DNA of 60,291 nucleotides from the IMG/VR virus record IMGVR_UViG_3300035682_000039, positions 1 to 60,291 of that record. One strand, 5' to 3'. A program made the position numbers and the translations under genes. This document shows, piece by piece, positions 1 to 8,814 of the stretch. Each line of letters starts with the position of its first letter. Position 1 is the stretch's first letter. The notes beneath the pieces are model-generated. The model searched no databases. It had not been told where the DNA came from and saw only the letters and a list, made by a program, of their open reading frames with translations. Source of the stretch: a virus.

Positions 1-127
1 GGTAAACCAACATAAATACCATCTGTCGCTAAAATACCTTCGCCTGGAATCAGTGTATAAAAAGCCGTAGCAGAAGAACAGTCAAGCTCAACCAAAATAC
101 TTGCGTACATCGTTACATTTCCATTAG
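1..127. repeat. Left copy of 127-bp terminal redundancy
   Basis: Bases 1-127 are identical to 60165-60291. A repeat exactly this long is what a de Bruijn assembler using k=127 leaves at the ends of a circular contig, so this is best read as an assembly overlap and not as a physical phage end. Removing one copy gives a 60,164-bp circle. Confidence 0.93.
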
Positions 128-449
128 TTGTTGCTGAAGCCACTGCAACTGTAAATGTGTTTGTGCCAACGGTAGCTACATCATACGGACCATCAGCAGC
201 AGACCCAGAGGTAAAGTTTAAATAAACCCTGTCCCCGACTGCTAACCCATGATTATTAATAGTCACAGTACAAACAGTGCTTCCTGGAACATCATAAGTC
301 CCAGACACACTGACGTTATTAGCAAAAATAGAATTAACTGTTGTAGACGCAGAAGGGGACATAAGAACCCCTTTTAAGCGAGTTCTATACCCCACCGCTA
401 CACCTGATGCGCTTGAGTGTGCTGACTTTACGTCATATTGCATTGCCAT
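1..449 (-). CDS. Beta-rich structural/fibre-like protein, N-terminal part (gene crosses the circle join)
   Basis: The start is ATG at 449 (MAMQYDVKS). The frame stays open to base 1 and, once the ends are joined, continues to a TGA at 60131-60133, giving 160 residues. The sequence is Thr/Val/Ser-rich, with a module of the type TVTINNHGLAVGDRVYL followed by DGPYDVATV and NTFTV. The C-terminus is of the form PGEGI-x5-GIYVG. It is a tandem paralogue of the protein at 59641-60126, which has the same length, start (QYDVKS) and C-terminal motif. The position among late minus-strand genes suggests a virion component, perhaps a fibre or decoration subunit. The function is inferred; the duplication is seen directly. 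Confidence 0.8.
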   Translation of the reverse strand, partial: MAMQYDVKSAHSSASGVAVGYRTRLKGVLMSPSASTTVNSIFANNVSVSGTYDVPGSTVCTVTINNHGLAVGDRVYLNFTSGSAADGPYDVATVGTNTFTVAVASATTNGNVTMYASILVELDCSSATAFYTLIPGEGILATDGIYVGL

Positions 450-451
450 AA

Positions 452-616
452 TTAATCCTCTTTATGTTCTGCTAGTGGGCGGTCTAATTCGGTTAACAAC
501 ACGTCCACCATTGCAATTGCTCCGTTAGCCTGTTGAATAAGATCTGAGTACTTTTGCCGTTGCTCAAGTGCCTGATTTCTTAAATCCAACAGGTATTCTT
601 TATCTAGCACAGCCAT
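452..616 (-). CDS. Small acidic helical protein, 54 aa
   Basis: The ATG at 616 shares one base with the stop of the upstream 186-residue gene (TAATG), and the TAA lies 2 bp before the next gene's start, so the gene sits tightly inside the late operon. The product is rich in Leu, Gln, Glu and Asp (LRNQALEQRQKY) and looks like a single amphipathic helix or short coiled coil. I do not recognise a family. Operon packing and sensible composition support it as a real gene. Confidence 0.65.
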   Translation of the reverse strand: MAVLDKEYLLDLRNQALEQRQKYSDLIQQANGAIAMVDVLLTELDRPLAEHKED

Positions 617-1176
617 TAGGTGATCTGAGTAGCGTAAAGGGGCAAGAAGAAATTGGTATTACCAACCCTAACCTTAATAGTAGCTCCTGCAGTTCCAAGC
701 GTTGTACCAGTTTGGAAAATGTGTCCAGAACCTGCTGTTACACCCTGAAGATTAAAGAACACGGCATTATCGTCAACTGCAGCTACGTTAGCGCCTTGGG
801 TTGATGCGTGGATAAAGCTCGTAAGGGTTCCAGTTGATGCACTTGCTGGAGCATTAAGTTCAATTTCAATAGGAGCATAAGTACCTGAAGAAGTGCCAGC
901 CGATAGGGTTAACTCAGCAACAAAAGCTGAACCTAGACCAGTCGTGCGACCTGTAGCACCATAGGTAACTTGAGCTTTTAGGGCGTTAGAAAACGAACCC
1001 AAAGCTACGTTGGTATCCATCTCAAACAAAGTACGTCCACCCGTGCCGCCAACACCCGTCATTGTGACAGAAGTAGTACTAGCATTGAATGTCGATGAAC
1101 CTGTTGAGGTATTTGTAATATCAGTGATAAAGCCGTTGTCGGATGCCACTGGACCCGAAAAGGTAGTACGTGCCAT
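616..1176 (-). CDS. Beta-rich virion protein, 186 aa
   Basis: The ATG at 1176 is preceded by GGAGAATTATT, a good ribosome site. The protein is rich in Thr, Ser, Gly and Ala (MARTTFSGPVASDNGF), with alternating hydrophobic residues as in fibre or decoration proteins. The segment FFNLQGVTAGSGHIFQ resembles tail or head fibre proteins of marine phages. It is the first gene after the coat-protein terminator at 1282-1310, so it probably starts its own late transcript. The exact role is unknown; a structural role is inferred from composition and position. Confidence 0.75.
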   Translation of the reverse strand: MARTTFSGPVASDNGFITDITNTSTGSSTFNASTTSVTMTGVGGTGGRTLFEMDTNVALGSFSNALKAQVTYGATGRTTGLGSAFVAELTLSAGTSSGTYAPIEIELNAPASASTGTLTSFIHASTQGANVAAVDDNAVFFNLQGVTAGSGHIFQTGTTLGTAGATIKVRVGNTNFFLPLYATQIT

Positions 1177-1281
1177 AATAATTCTCCATACAGAGTTAAG
1201 CTCATTAGTCTTGTATGCGTCTGCTGGGGCAGTCTAATAAGCTGGTTTACCCAGATATTTAAATCTTACTACAAATAAAAC

Positions 1282-1310
1282 AAAAAGGGGAGTTTTTGGC
1301 TCCCCTTTTT
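1282..1310 (-). terminator. Rho-independent terminator after the coat protein gene
   Basis: The stem GGGGAG/CTCCCC has a TTTTTGG loop and is flanked by A5 and T5, so on the minus strand the hairpin is followed by a T-run 8 bp after the coat-protein stop. The symmetry means it could also act on the plus strand, but no plus-strand gene precedes it. Confidence 0.85.
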
Positions 1311-1317
1311 AGCACAA

Positions 1318-2232
1318 TTAAGCGCCTTGTGAACCCCACATACCGAGGGGATCAGACCAGCCAAAGCTGTAACGCTCACGAGACTTGTAACGTACGTTAC
1401 CAGTATCGAAGTCACCGTCCATGCTGTTGCTCAAAGGAGTACGAATGAAATGCTTCATACCGTTTGGAACATCAGTACAGAGGAAGTAAGCATTTGGGTC
1501 GGTCAGGTAGTTATTTACTGAATAACCATCTGGGATCGAACCATTGTTTACGATAGCGTTAATGTCGTTGTCTGCGGTAGCAACACGAAGCTGGGTCTCT
1601 AAGAGACGGGTAGCAACGAACTGCAATGCAGGTGGAACGATTAACTTCTTAGGTTTAGCAGCGATTAACAAACTACGCTCATCTGTCCAAGCAGCGATCT
1701 GAATAACGGCAGCTTCCAAGGAAGTTTCGTTCAAATCAGCAGGGGTAGATTGAGTGTTGCTGTTTACACCACCAGAAACCAAAGGATGCTGGGTAGAGAA
1801 CAAAGGTACACCGTCACCACCGTAATAAACGGCAGAGTTAGTGAAACCGTTATTCAACACAGCAGCGGCTTTAACCTGTTTGGTATAAGCCATAGCACGA
1901 GCCAAAGCCTTGGTATAACGAGCTGATAGGCTGTCATACAAGTTGTCCTCGATTGCCTCTTCCGTTAGGGAGAAGCCAAGGGCGATGGTTTCGTGGTTAT
2001 AACGTGCTGTGAATGCCTCTTGTGCATTGTCATAAGCGATGGCAGAGCCTTCGTTTTTGACTGGTGCAGCAGAGAAGCCAGACAGTTTAGTTTCTTCTTC
2101 GAACGAACGCTCAGAGGTCTCAGTATCGTAGATCTCTTTGTGTTGTTCGCCATATGTTGCATACTCAAGACCAAACAATGCGTTCAATCCAGGGAGCAAC
2201 TCTTTCAGTAGTTGTGCGCGTGAAATAGCCAT
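1318..2232 (-). CDS. Major capsid protein (HK97 fold, Mu gpT-like)
   Basis: The 304-residue protein carries features of the gpT-like coat family. They include STQHPLVSGG at about residues 146-155, LNETSLEAAVIQIAAWTD at about 168-185, KKLIVPPALQFVA at about 193-205, DVPNGMKHF near 260, and a C-terminal GNVRYKSRERYSFGW. Coat monomers of this kind form the icosahedral head. It follows the decoration-type protein and scaffold in normal head-operon order, ends at a strong terminator, and is probably the most highly expressed gene. No long N-terminal propeptide is obvious, which fits the separate scaffold encoded upstream. The family call is from memory of conserved motifs. Confidence 0.92.
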   Translation of the reverse strand: MAISRAQLLKELLPGLNALFGLEYATYGEQHKEIYDTETSERSFEEETKLSGFSAAPVKNEGSAIAYDNAQEAFTARYNHETIALGFSLTEEAIEDNLYDSLSARYTKALARAMAYTKQVKAAAVLNNGFTNSAVYYGGDGVPLFSTQHPLVSGGVNSNTQSTPADLNETSLEAAVIQIAAWTDERSLLIAAKPKKLIVPPALQFVATRLLETQLRVATADNDINAIVNNGSIPDGYSVNNYLTDPNAYFLCTDVPNGMKHFIRTPLSNSMDGDFDTGNVRYKSRERYSFGWSDPLGMWGSQGA

Positions 2233-2243
2233 TTAATTGCTCC

Positions 2244-2858
2244 TTAAGCTGCAGTTGCGACAGGTGTTGCACTGTAATAGGTATGTACGCCAAAGTTGAA
2301 TTTAACGATTACCTCAGTGAAAGATCCAAGCGCATTAACAGTCTCTGGTACACCCGCAATAATACGGAATGGAAGAGTGGTTGTTGACGAGCTGGTACTG
2401 TTTAAAACGCCTTCGTTTGAATCGCCAGAAGTTGTAGAACCAACGGTTGTCAAGATTGATACGTTGTTGCCAACGTCAGTCTGAGTTAAACCACCAATGG
2501 TGGTTGAGGTTGCTAATACTGCTACTTTGAAAAGTCCATCTGGATCGTCAGCTACAAACGCAGTAATATCCGAAGCGGTAATAGCGCCTGGATAGAATTG
2601 CTGTTGTAGCAACTGTTTGGTAGTTGGGTTTGTGAACTGACAACCCATAAAAATACCAACGGCATCGGTTGCGGTAGCTGTGGTTGAAACACGGCTCAAA
2701 GCACCATCAGTATTCAGACGTACAACATCACCAAAGAAAATGGCGGTTGTAGAACCTGAAATGATGGGAATTGAACGAGTTTGACCAGCAAATACCTGAC
2801 CACCGATCAAATTGATCGGTCTGAACCCATAAGGTCCGTCTACGGTAGGATAAGCCAT
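2244..2858 (-). CDS. Head decoration/cement-type protein, 204 aa
   Basis: The sequence starts MAYPTVDGPYGFRPI, with GFRPINLIGGQVFAG and later FRIIAGVPETVN, a pattern I associate with conserved proteins encoded beside coat genes in environmental podoviruses. Its centre is Thr/Ser-rich and beta-like. The location, 11 bp upstream of the coat gene in transcription order, suggests an accessory capsid protein that binds the shell. No enzymatic motif is visible. A fibre or vertex protein is an alternative. Confidence 0.75.
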   Translation of the reverse strand: MAYPTVDGPYGFRPINLIGGQVFAGQTRSIPIISGSTTAIFFGDVVRLNTDGALSRVSTTATATDAVGIFMGCQFTNPTTKQLLQQQFYPGAITASDITAFVADDPDGLFKVAVLATSTTIGGLTQTDVGNNVSILTTVGSTTSGDSNEGVLNSTSSSTTTLPFRIIAGVPETVNALGSFTEVIVKFNFGVHTYYSATPVATAA

Positions 2859-2877
2859 TTAAAACTCCTAATTAAGT

Positions 2878-3324
2878 TTAGTTACCTTTACCAAAAGTCA
2901 CCGTAGATTTCTTCTCATTAAAGAGAGGCATCCTTGGGTCATTCTGGCGCATTAAATTATTGTCTACAGCATCCATCTGACTTTCGGCTTGAATTCGGTA
3001 ATGTTTATTACGTTGTTCAACGAACTCTTCTGGAGTTTTGCAAAGCAATAACCCGCCAATCTCAATGTTGTCCTTAAAACGACTATTGGGATCAACTAGC
3101 AGTTGGAATTTGGGTTGTTCTTCAAGTGCCACAGGCTCCCAACCTTCTCTTAGTTTCCCAGAGAGATTGCGGGGATCCGCCTGATTTAGCGTTGAAGTAC
3201 GAATCCAACGATACTTATACCCAGCCTGTTTGTCGGGTTCAGGCAGCAATTCCGCTGGCGCCCACTGCTGAGGACGTTCACTTGTTGCACGGGTTTCTGA
3301 TTCTCTATCTAATTTCTTAGTCAT
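2878..3324 (-). CDS. Conserved head-operon protein, 148 aa
   Basis: The protein is charged and mostly hydrophilic. It has PQQWAPAELLPEPD near residues 19-32, then YRWIRTSTL, and GLLLCKTPEEFVEQRNKHY near 90-108. It lies between scaffold and decoration genes with 1-20 bp gaps, so it is co-transcribed with them. Its place in the head operon suggests a role in assembly or as a minor head protein. No catalytic motif was recognised. Confidence 0.7.
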   Translation of the reverse strand: MTKKLDRESETRATSERPQQWAPAELLPEPDKQAGYKYRWIRTSTLNQADPRNLSGKLREGWEPVALEEQPKFQLLVDPNSRFKDNIEIGGLLLCKTPEEFVEQRNKHYRIQAESQMDAVDNNLMRQNDPRMPLFNEKKSTVTFGKGN

Positions 3325-3325
3325 T

Positions 3326-4249
3326 TTAATTCTCCATTTTTAAAAGTTCACGGGCGTATTGCTCATTTGTAAGTCCCAACTTCTTAGCGATATTTTGCTG
3401 CGAAGTAGTCAGCTTTATCTTTTTCGAAGATGTGCTGCGACTTGCTGGAGCGACTACAGTACTCGGTTTCGAACGAGGTTTTTCGTCTTCTACGTCCTCG
3501 AAATTTTCGGGGAATCGTTTACGTATTGTTTCGTCAATACGTTTGTAATACTCGTCAGTCGTGGCGTAAGCCATCCCATTTTCCTTGACTAGCTTTTCGT
3601 GCAAACCAAGGGCGAGACTCGTCATCTCATCATCTTGACCAAACCAAGAGTTTCGCTCTTGCCAAGCCGAAGCTTTTTGGTCACGAACAGGTTTTTCAGA
3701 CTGTTGCGGTATTTTTACATCATTTTCCTCTTCTTGTAAAGAGGCCCGATGATTAATATTTTCAGCGTAGTTAGAAGCTTTTTCCATCTTCATCTTAGCG
3801 GACGTCATTTTTTCTTGAGCGTCCACTAGTTTATCGGCATCACCCGACTCATACGCATCCTTATATTCCCGCTTTGCCATATCTAATTCACGCTCTGCGG
3901 AAGTCTTAAAGGAATCAACGGCTACCTTTTCGCTGTTATTGACTTTACCTTTGAGAGCTTTGTTTTCCTCATAAAGCTTTTGGGCAATGGAAATGGCTTC
4001 TTTCTGCTCTCGCAAAGCCTGTTCTTTTTCCCGTCTTTCATCATGGTAAATCTTTTTAAAACCAGCGATTTTCTGCTTTACATCGTCTGAATATTCTTCT
4101 AATTCGTCTTTTTCGAGACTTTCGACATACTCAGGTTGAGATTTGGTCTTACCTTTATCTTCTGGTGGGGTGTCGTCTTCCACCTCGATATCGATCTTTT
4201 CCTCATCTGGAAAGGTGTATTTTTCCATTTCTTGTTTATTTTCAGACAT
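3326..4249 (-). CDS. Capsid scaffolding protein
   Basis: The 307-residue protein is very rich in Glu and Lys, with a long predicted coiled coil from about residue 65 to 170 (EREKEQALREQKEAISIAQ). An acidic N-terminus precedes it, and the C-terminal helix-turn-helix-like tail is basic (RSTSSKKIKLTTSQQNIAKK then LGLTNEQYARELLK). That layout matches phage scaffolds, whose basic C-terminus binds coat protein during procapsid assembly. The neighbours (portal upstream, coat downstream) support the call. Sequence identity to a named scaffold was not tested. Confidence 0.85.
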   Translation of the reverse strand: MSENKQEMEKYTFPDEEKIDIEVEDDTPPEDKGKTKSQPEYVESLEKDELEEYSDDVKQKIAGFKKIYHDERREKEQALREQKEAISIAQKLYEENKALKGKVNNSEKVAVDSFKTSAERELDMAKREYKDAYESGDADKLVDAQEKMTSAKMKMEKASNYAENINHRASLQEEENDVKIPQQSEKPVRDQKASAWQERNSWFGQDDEMTSLALGLHEKLVKENGMAYATTDEYYKRIDETIRKRFPENFEDVEDEKPRSKPSTVVAPASRSTSSKKIKLTTSQQNIAKKLGLTNEQYARELLKMEN

Positions 4250-4258
4250 TTATGGCTC

Positions 4259-4669
4259 CTATTTACGTTTAATACCACGGGGGTCGTCTACTATGCCTTC
4301 TACAGAATCATCGTTGATAATGCGGAATTCACGCCCATGGATTACCAAACGAGTTCCAGCATTGGGGCGTACAAGGACAAAGTCTCCTTTTTTACACCAT
4401 GCTCCGCTGGGAAAACGGTCTTTGTCTTTATAGCAATCAGGCCCTAAATCAACTACAAATAGGACTGTTGTTAAAAGTTCATCAAATCGGACAGCTTCGT
4501 CTGTCTTTATGATGCCGCCTTCGTACTCCCGCTCCACGTCTGGTATGGCACATAAAATGCGATATCCAGATGGTTTAGGTAGTTGTTTTGCCTTCTGTTC
4601 GTCCGTCTCAGGCAATACGGTCACATCATTTACATCATCGGTGGTCGATCCGATTAGTAATTCAGTCAT
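4259..4669 (-). CDS. GroES-like co-chaperonin
   Basis: The core resembles Cpn10. RILCAIPDVEREYEGGIIKTD corresponds to the beta-strand and mobile-loop region near residues 36-55. It is followed by VLFVVDLGP and by KKGDFVLVRPNAGTRL near 90-105, then a C-terminal strand with GIVDDP. At 136 residues it is longer than host GroES (about 95), with an N-terminal extension of about 35. GroES-family proteins cap GroEL and set its folding chamber; T4 gp31 is the phage precedent, needed for folding its coat protein. Placement between portal and scaffold fits a coat-folding job. The family call is fairly firm; the substrate is inferred. Confidence 0.8.
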   Translation of the reverse strand: MTELLIGSTTDDVNDVTVLPETDEQKAKQLPKPSGYRILCAIPDVEREYEGGIIKTDEAVRFDELLTTVLFVVDLGPDCYKDKDRFPSGAWCKKGDFVLVRPNAGTRLVIHGREFRIINDDSVEGIVDDPRGIKRK

Positions 4670-4847
4670 TCAATCTCTCCATTTTGTCTTTGAGGTCTAA
4701 TATGTAACCCTTTGCAATGAGCAGACCTCTAATCTCTCCGCAAACTCGTTGATACTGTATGTGATCCATATTGCCAACCACCACAGCATTCTTTAATTGG
4801 TCAGTTTTTTCGTCTATCTGACCCATTAAAACGTCTATTTCTGTCAT
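4662..4847 (-). CDS. Small conserved head-operon protein, 61 aa
   Basis: The start overlaps the portal stop by 4 bp (ATGA) and the end overlaps the GroES-like gene by 8 bp. The product is an amphipathic, acidic-to-basic helical protein (MTEIDVLMGQIDEKTDQLKN then RLND at the end). The overlaps on both sides imply translational coupling with portal and chaperonin. No family was recognised. Confidence 0.65.
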   Translation of the reverse strand: MTEIDVLMGQIDEKTDQLKNAVVVGNMDHIQYQRVCGEIRGLLIAKGYILDLKDKMERLND

Positions 4848-7318
4848 TGTTTACCTTTCATCATTTGAGCTAAGACTTGGGCTTTTTGAACATTTGTCTG
4901 GTCTTTCTTATGAGCCATGTCGATGCCCATCTTCGTACCTTCGATCTGTTCTTTTCTATTCATCTCGTCTTTTTCTTTGGCGATCTTGGCTCCCAACTTC
5001 GTGCCTTCTAATTCGCCTTGGATTTCAACTCGCTCACGGTCAATGTCCAACTGCTCTTGTCGTAGAGTGGCGTCCATTTGATCCTTCTGTATCTTGCGTT
5101 GAACTTCCTGCTGCTTAATTTGAAGCTCTTGCATCTGCATTTGGATGATCGGATCTTGCATTTGTTGTTGAGCCTGCTGTTGAGCTGCTTGAGCTTGATT
5201 TTGTTGAAGAAGCTGAGTGGAGGCTTGAGCCACCAGACGGGAGATCTGGACTTCGTACTCTTCAGGGATTGTGTCTTCCTCATCCTTAAGATAAGGTAAT
5301 GGCGCACCCAACTGTTGCTCAATCATCTGGCGGTACTTAAATCCGAAGTGTTCAGCAATGTGAGCCTGTAACCCAGCCGTGATTTGATTTGCCATAGGAT
5401 TTTGCCCGATAACAGCCGCGGTGGTTGGATCCTGTAGGAAGTTCGTATGAGCCATGATATGGGCGTCTTGATCTTGGTAGATAAAGGCTTTTAAGGGCTT
5501 GCCCATCAATACGTCCATGTTTTCCGAAATAGGATCTTTCGGCTTTTGGTCATCCTGAAGCGGGATAAGTTTTTGCGGGTTGCGGATCCCCAAGACATCA
5601 AGCATCTGCCTGTGTAGTTGGGGTAGATTATAAATCTGTGGCGCACCTTGGGCCAGCTGGAGAACTGCTTGGTACTGTACGATCTTTTGCGCCATCGTTG
5701 CTGCATTAGGGTCGCTGACAGGAATGACTGTGACCAAGTCATAGTCCGACTGTTTCGCACGAGGGCTGCCTTCTTCAGGTTCATAGTTGTAGTCAGGTGG
5801 TGTGTAATCTCGAATAATCTCTTTTAAGAGTTTTAATTCCTGTTTCATTGAGTAATGAATACGGGACTGCACCGCAGACATGACTTTAAGGGTTCTCTCC
5901 AGAATTGCTAAAGTCGTGCCGACAGGGGCGTTGGCTGACATATCCGCAATCTTCATATCGCCTGCGGAGGCAAATCTTCGTCCTTCTTCTACGATTGTGC
6001 CTAACAAGGAATACAAGACTTGGCTGGGTTCCTTGTAAGGAAGCGTCATTAAGTTGTCTTTAATGGCTCCCGAAGGGACATCTACGTCTCTAAACTCACC
6101 TGGCGAGATGGGGGTGTCGTCTCCTTTAACTCGCAAACCTCGGGTTTTAAAGCCACCTGGCAGATTCGATAATGTGCCTGCGTCCACAAGTTGTCTGATA
6201 AGAGAAGTACCAGACTTAGCAAAAGCACCGACAAGGTGAATAAGGCCAAAGCAGTAAAAACCAAAGCCTGGAACGTATCCATAATGGACGAAATGGTTTC
6301 TTTTTTGATGAGTGTCATCTTCTGGTCTCCAATTTCTACGGATAGACAGAATAGTCTGCGTACCCTTTTCAATCGTTACGACATACGGAAGAGCGATGCC
6401 TGTCTTTTCTCCGTCTTCTTCATCTTCGTATCCCGGAAGGTCTAGGTCTACGTGCATTTCTAAAAGCTTGTAGCGGTCATCCGAAGTCGCCCGAAAACCC
6501 ATCTTTTCGGCAATTTTTTTCTCGACTTCGTCTAAAGCTCCACTAGGTTCTTGAAGTTCTACATCCCTGTAAAAACCTGCAAACTGAAGTCTCTTGACTT
6601 CATTCTCAGTCTTTCGCATGACGTGGGTTACACGGGGAGACTGCTCTAGACTAGAAGCTCCGTAAGGAACAACGATGTCTTCCGCAGGGATAAACATCGA
6701 CACTTGGCGGTCTAAGGCGGGGTCAAAGTAGACTTTCTTAAAGGCGTTACCTGAGAGTCCCAATCCCCAAATCATTCTTTCATGCTCAGGGCGGTACTCC
6801 GTCATCACGTCTGTCAGTTGATAATTCATATCATCCTGAACACGTTGCGCTGCGTCTTTCTTTTCTTGAGTTTCTTTACCGATAATTAAAGTCTTTACCG
6901 GCCCAGCGGCAGGGAAAGTCTCCATAATAGTCTCGGCTTGGAACTTGACGAGTGCTTCGGAGAGGAGGGGGTGATAGACACCACAGGCTCCTTCCCAAGG
7001 TTCGGTTCGTTCCTCAATCTTCATTCCGAGAAGTTCTAGTCCGTCTACATAGGTCTGGATCCAGTCTTTACGGGCAGAGATGTCATCTTCAAAGTCTCCC
7101 AATAAATCCCCGGCGATTTCGGTCATATCCCCTTCGGACATATATTCCGCAAGGTTAGCGTCAAAGTCTTCGTCTGAAGGCTCGGCAGGTTCTATCTCAA
7201 TCTCCATACCGTCAATCCCAATCTTGACTGACTCTGGATCTTCGATCTCAATCTCGATATCTGGAGCCGCTATCGACTCAATCCCTACGGGTGCTTGGTA
7301 TAGACTTTTTTCAATCAT
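4844..7318 (-). CDS. Portal protein
   Basis: The 824-residue protein has the features of large podoviral portals. An acidic N-terminus is followed by DWIQTYVDGLELLGMKIEER and the PLLSEALVKFQAETI clip/stem-like region, RNHFVHYGYVPGFGFYCFGL, and the GTTLAILERTLKVMSAVQSR helix near residue 470. A long Gln-rich coiled coil spans roughly 680-800, as in the P22 portal barrel. The dodecamer sits at one vertex, binds terminase and is the DNA channel. It lies directly after the large terminase gene, the usual order. The large size points to a P22/N4-like portal, not a short HK97-type one. Confidence 0.92.
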   Translation of the reverse strand: MIEKSLYQAPVGIESIAAPDIEIEIEDPESVKIGIDGMEIEIEPAEPSDEDFDANLAEYMSEGDMTEIAGDLLGDFEDDISARKDWIQTYVDGLELLGMKIEERTEPWEGACGVYHPLLSEALVKFQAETIMETFPAAGPVKTLIIGKETQEKKDAAQRVQDDMNYQLTDVMTEYRPEHERMIWGLGLSGNAFKKVYFDPALDRQVSMFIPAEDIVVPYGASSLEQSPRVTHVMRKTENEVKRLQFAGFYRDVELQEPSGALDEVEKKIAEKMGFRATSDDRYKLLEMHVDLDLPGYEDEEDGEKTGIALPYVVTIEKGTQTILSIRRNWRPEDDTHQKRNHFVHYGYVPGFGFYCFGLIHLVGAFAKSGTSLIRQLVDAGTLSNLPGGFKTRGLRVKGDDTPISPGEFRDVDVPSGAIKDNLMTLPYKEPSQVLYSLLGTIVEEGRRFASAGDMKIADMSANAPVGTTLAILERTLKVMSAVQSRIHYSMKQELKLLKEIIRDYTPPDYNYEPEEGSPRAKQSDYDLVTVIPVSDPNAATMAQKIVQYQAVLQLAQGAPQIYNLPQLHRQMLDVLGIRNPQKLIPLQDDQKPKDPISENMDVLMGKPLKAFIYQDQDAHIMAHTNFLQDPTTAAVIGQNPMANQITAGLQAHIAEHFGFKYRQMIEQQLGAPLPYLKDEEDTIPEEYEVQISRLVAQASTQLLQQNQAQAAQQQAQQQMQDPIIQMQMQELQIKQQEVQRKIQKDQMDATLRQEQLDIDRERVEIQGELEGTKLGAKIAKEKDEMNRKEQIEGTKMGIDMAHKKDQTNVQKAQVLAQMMKGKQ

Positions 7319-7326
7319 GATGGTTC

Positions 7327-8814
7327 CTAGTAGTAAGCTGCTTTGCGTCTAAAGTGAATGGGTTCATCGGGTTCATCGCTGGGTAAACTAACAAATCCAC
7401 CTTTTCTGTATCTAATTAATGCTTGGGTTGAAGAGTCCACCAAGTCATCGTGTTCTGAATTTGGAAAGGCAGCCATCTCTTCGATGACTTCTTCAGCCCA
7501 CCTACGTGGTGGCGCCCAGACCTTCCCAGAAGAGAATAAGTCTGTCACCGAATTCATACGAGCTATCTTATCATTACCCCTTGTCGGAGTAAACTCTGAG
7601 ACTGGAATTCCCATTCTCCTTAATTCAAAAATTAACGGACTCCCAGCGGCTTTTGCTTCGACTACGAAAGCGTCTGGCTCCCACTCCTTATACATCTCTA
7701 ACGCTTTTGCCTTTAGTTCAGGGAATTCTAACCGTTGTTTCAAAGCGTCTAAGAGAATAATGTTTGGATCGTCTTGGTTTTCATTTAAATAAAAGACTCC
7801 CCAAGTCGTACAGGCGGAATAGTCCGACCGCTCGTTCTTTGTAAAGGCGGTATCCCAAGACTGAATAATAAATTCACACCGAGGTGGGTCTTCTTTCTCC
7901 CAAATCTTCCACCATTCCCGTTTGACCATCGCCCCCGCTTCGGAGGTCGGGGACTGCATATACTGGGCGTTCCACTTCGATACAGGAAGTTCAGTCTTTA
8001 GGGCGAGTAATTCATTAATCGGCCAGAACTCAGGCCAGAGAGAATTTCCCGAAGGCAGGATCGCAGGGAACTCAATAATCTCCCACTCTTCGCCCTCTCT
8101 TTCAATCGAGCTTTTAAGGATCTTCCCCACTAAGTCTCGCTTAGACCACCGAGTCATAATGACTACGATGGCTCCTCCGGGCTGGAGACGTTGTCTTGGA
8201 CCCGAGGAGTACCACTCAAAGACTTTATCGTAGACTTCGGGGTTAGTCGCCGCAATCGCAGCCTCTTGTTCTGAGTGTGGGTCGTCAATTATTAAGAGAT
8301 CGGCTCCTTTACCTGTCACCGTACCCCCTACCCCAATCGCAAAGTACTCTCCATTGGCATTAGTCGACCACCGTCCCGCGGCTTTCGAGTCTGACCTCAG
8401 AGTCACGTCAGGGAATATCCGTGCATATTGCTCAGAACCCACCAGATTTCGCACTTTTCGACCAAATCCGACCGCTAATTCAGCAGTATTGGAGGTCTGG
8501 ATAATCTTTTTGTCCGGGTATTTACCCAAAAACCACGCAGGCAGGAGGTAAGAAGCAAACTCCGACTTCGTATGTCTAGGTGGCATATTGATAATCAGTC
8601 TTTTACACGTCCCATTGGCGATTTCTTCGAACTTTTTCGCCATAATCTTATGATGACGTCCGTCTATAAAGCCGGGCCACATCTCATGAGCGAACGTAAT
8701 GAAGTCATTTTGGGCAGTTTCCCGTGTCAAAGAGCTTAAATACTCCTGAGCCACCTCTAAGAAGGCGTCCTGATCGATAGGGTCTAGCGACTCAATGATT
8801 TTTGCGAGATCCAT
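7327..8814 (-). CDS. Terminase large subunit
   Basis: This is the DNA-packaging motor with ATPase and nuclease domains. The Walker-A-like motif is MPPRHTKSE near residue 75 (a Thr where most relatives have Gly), and Walker B is LLIIDDPHSE near 170. The RNase-H-like nuclease has SWDTAF, VVEAKAAG and a final NSEHDDLVDS. I chose the ATG at 8814 (MDLAKIIESL, 495 aa) over an upstream TTG three codons earlier. The portal follows after 8 bp. The reading frame is intact, so packaging should be functional. Confidence 0.95.
   Translation of the reverse strand: MDLAKIIESLDPIDQDAFLEVAQEYLSSLTRETAQNDFITFAHEMWPGFIDGRHHKIMAKKFEEIANGTCKRLIINMPPRHTKSEFASYLLPAWFLGKYPDKKIIQTSNTAELAVGFGRKVRNLVGSEQYARIFPDVTLRSDSKAAGRWSTNANGEYFAIGVGGTVTGKGADLLIIDDPHSEQEAAIAATNPEVYDKVFEWYSSGPRQRLQPGGAIVVIMTRWSKRDLVGKILKSSIEREGEEWEIIEFPAILPSGNSLWPEFWPINELLALKTELPVSKWNAQYMQSPTSEAGAMVKREWWKIWEKEDPPRCEFIIQSWDTAFTKNERSDYSACTTWGVFYLNENQDDPNIILLDALKQRLEFPELKAKALEMYKEWEPDAFVVEAKAAGSPLIFELRRMGIPVSEFTPTRGNDKIARMNSVTDLFSSGKVWAPPRRWAEEVIEEMAAFPNSEHDDLVDSSTQALIRYRKGGFVSLPSDEPDEPIHFRRKAAYY

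Noticed and set aside
7358-7792. 144-codon plus-strand frame inside the large terminase gene
   Set aside because: It is antisense to well-supported coding sequence and has no ribosome site; the motif-bearing strand explains the region.
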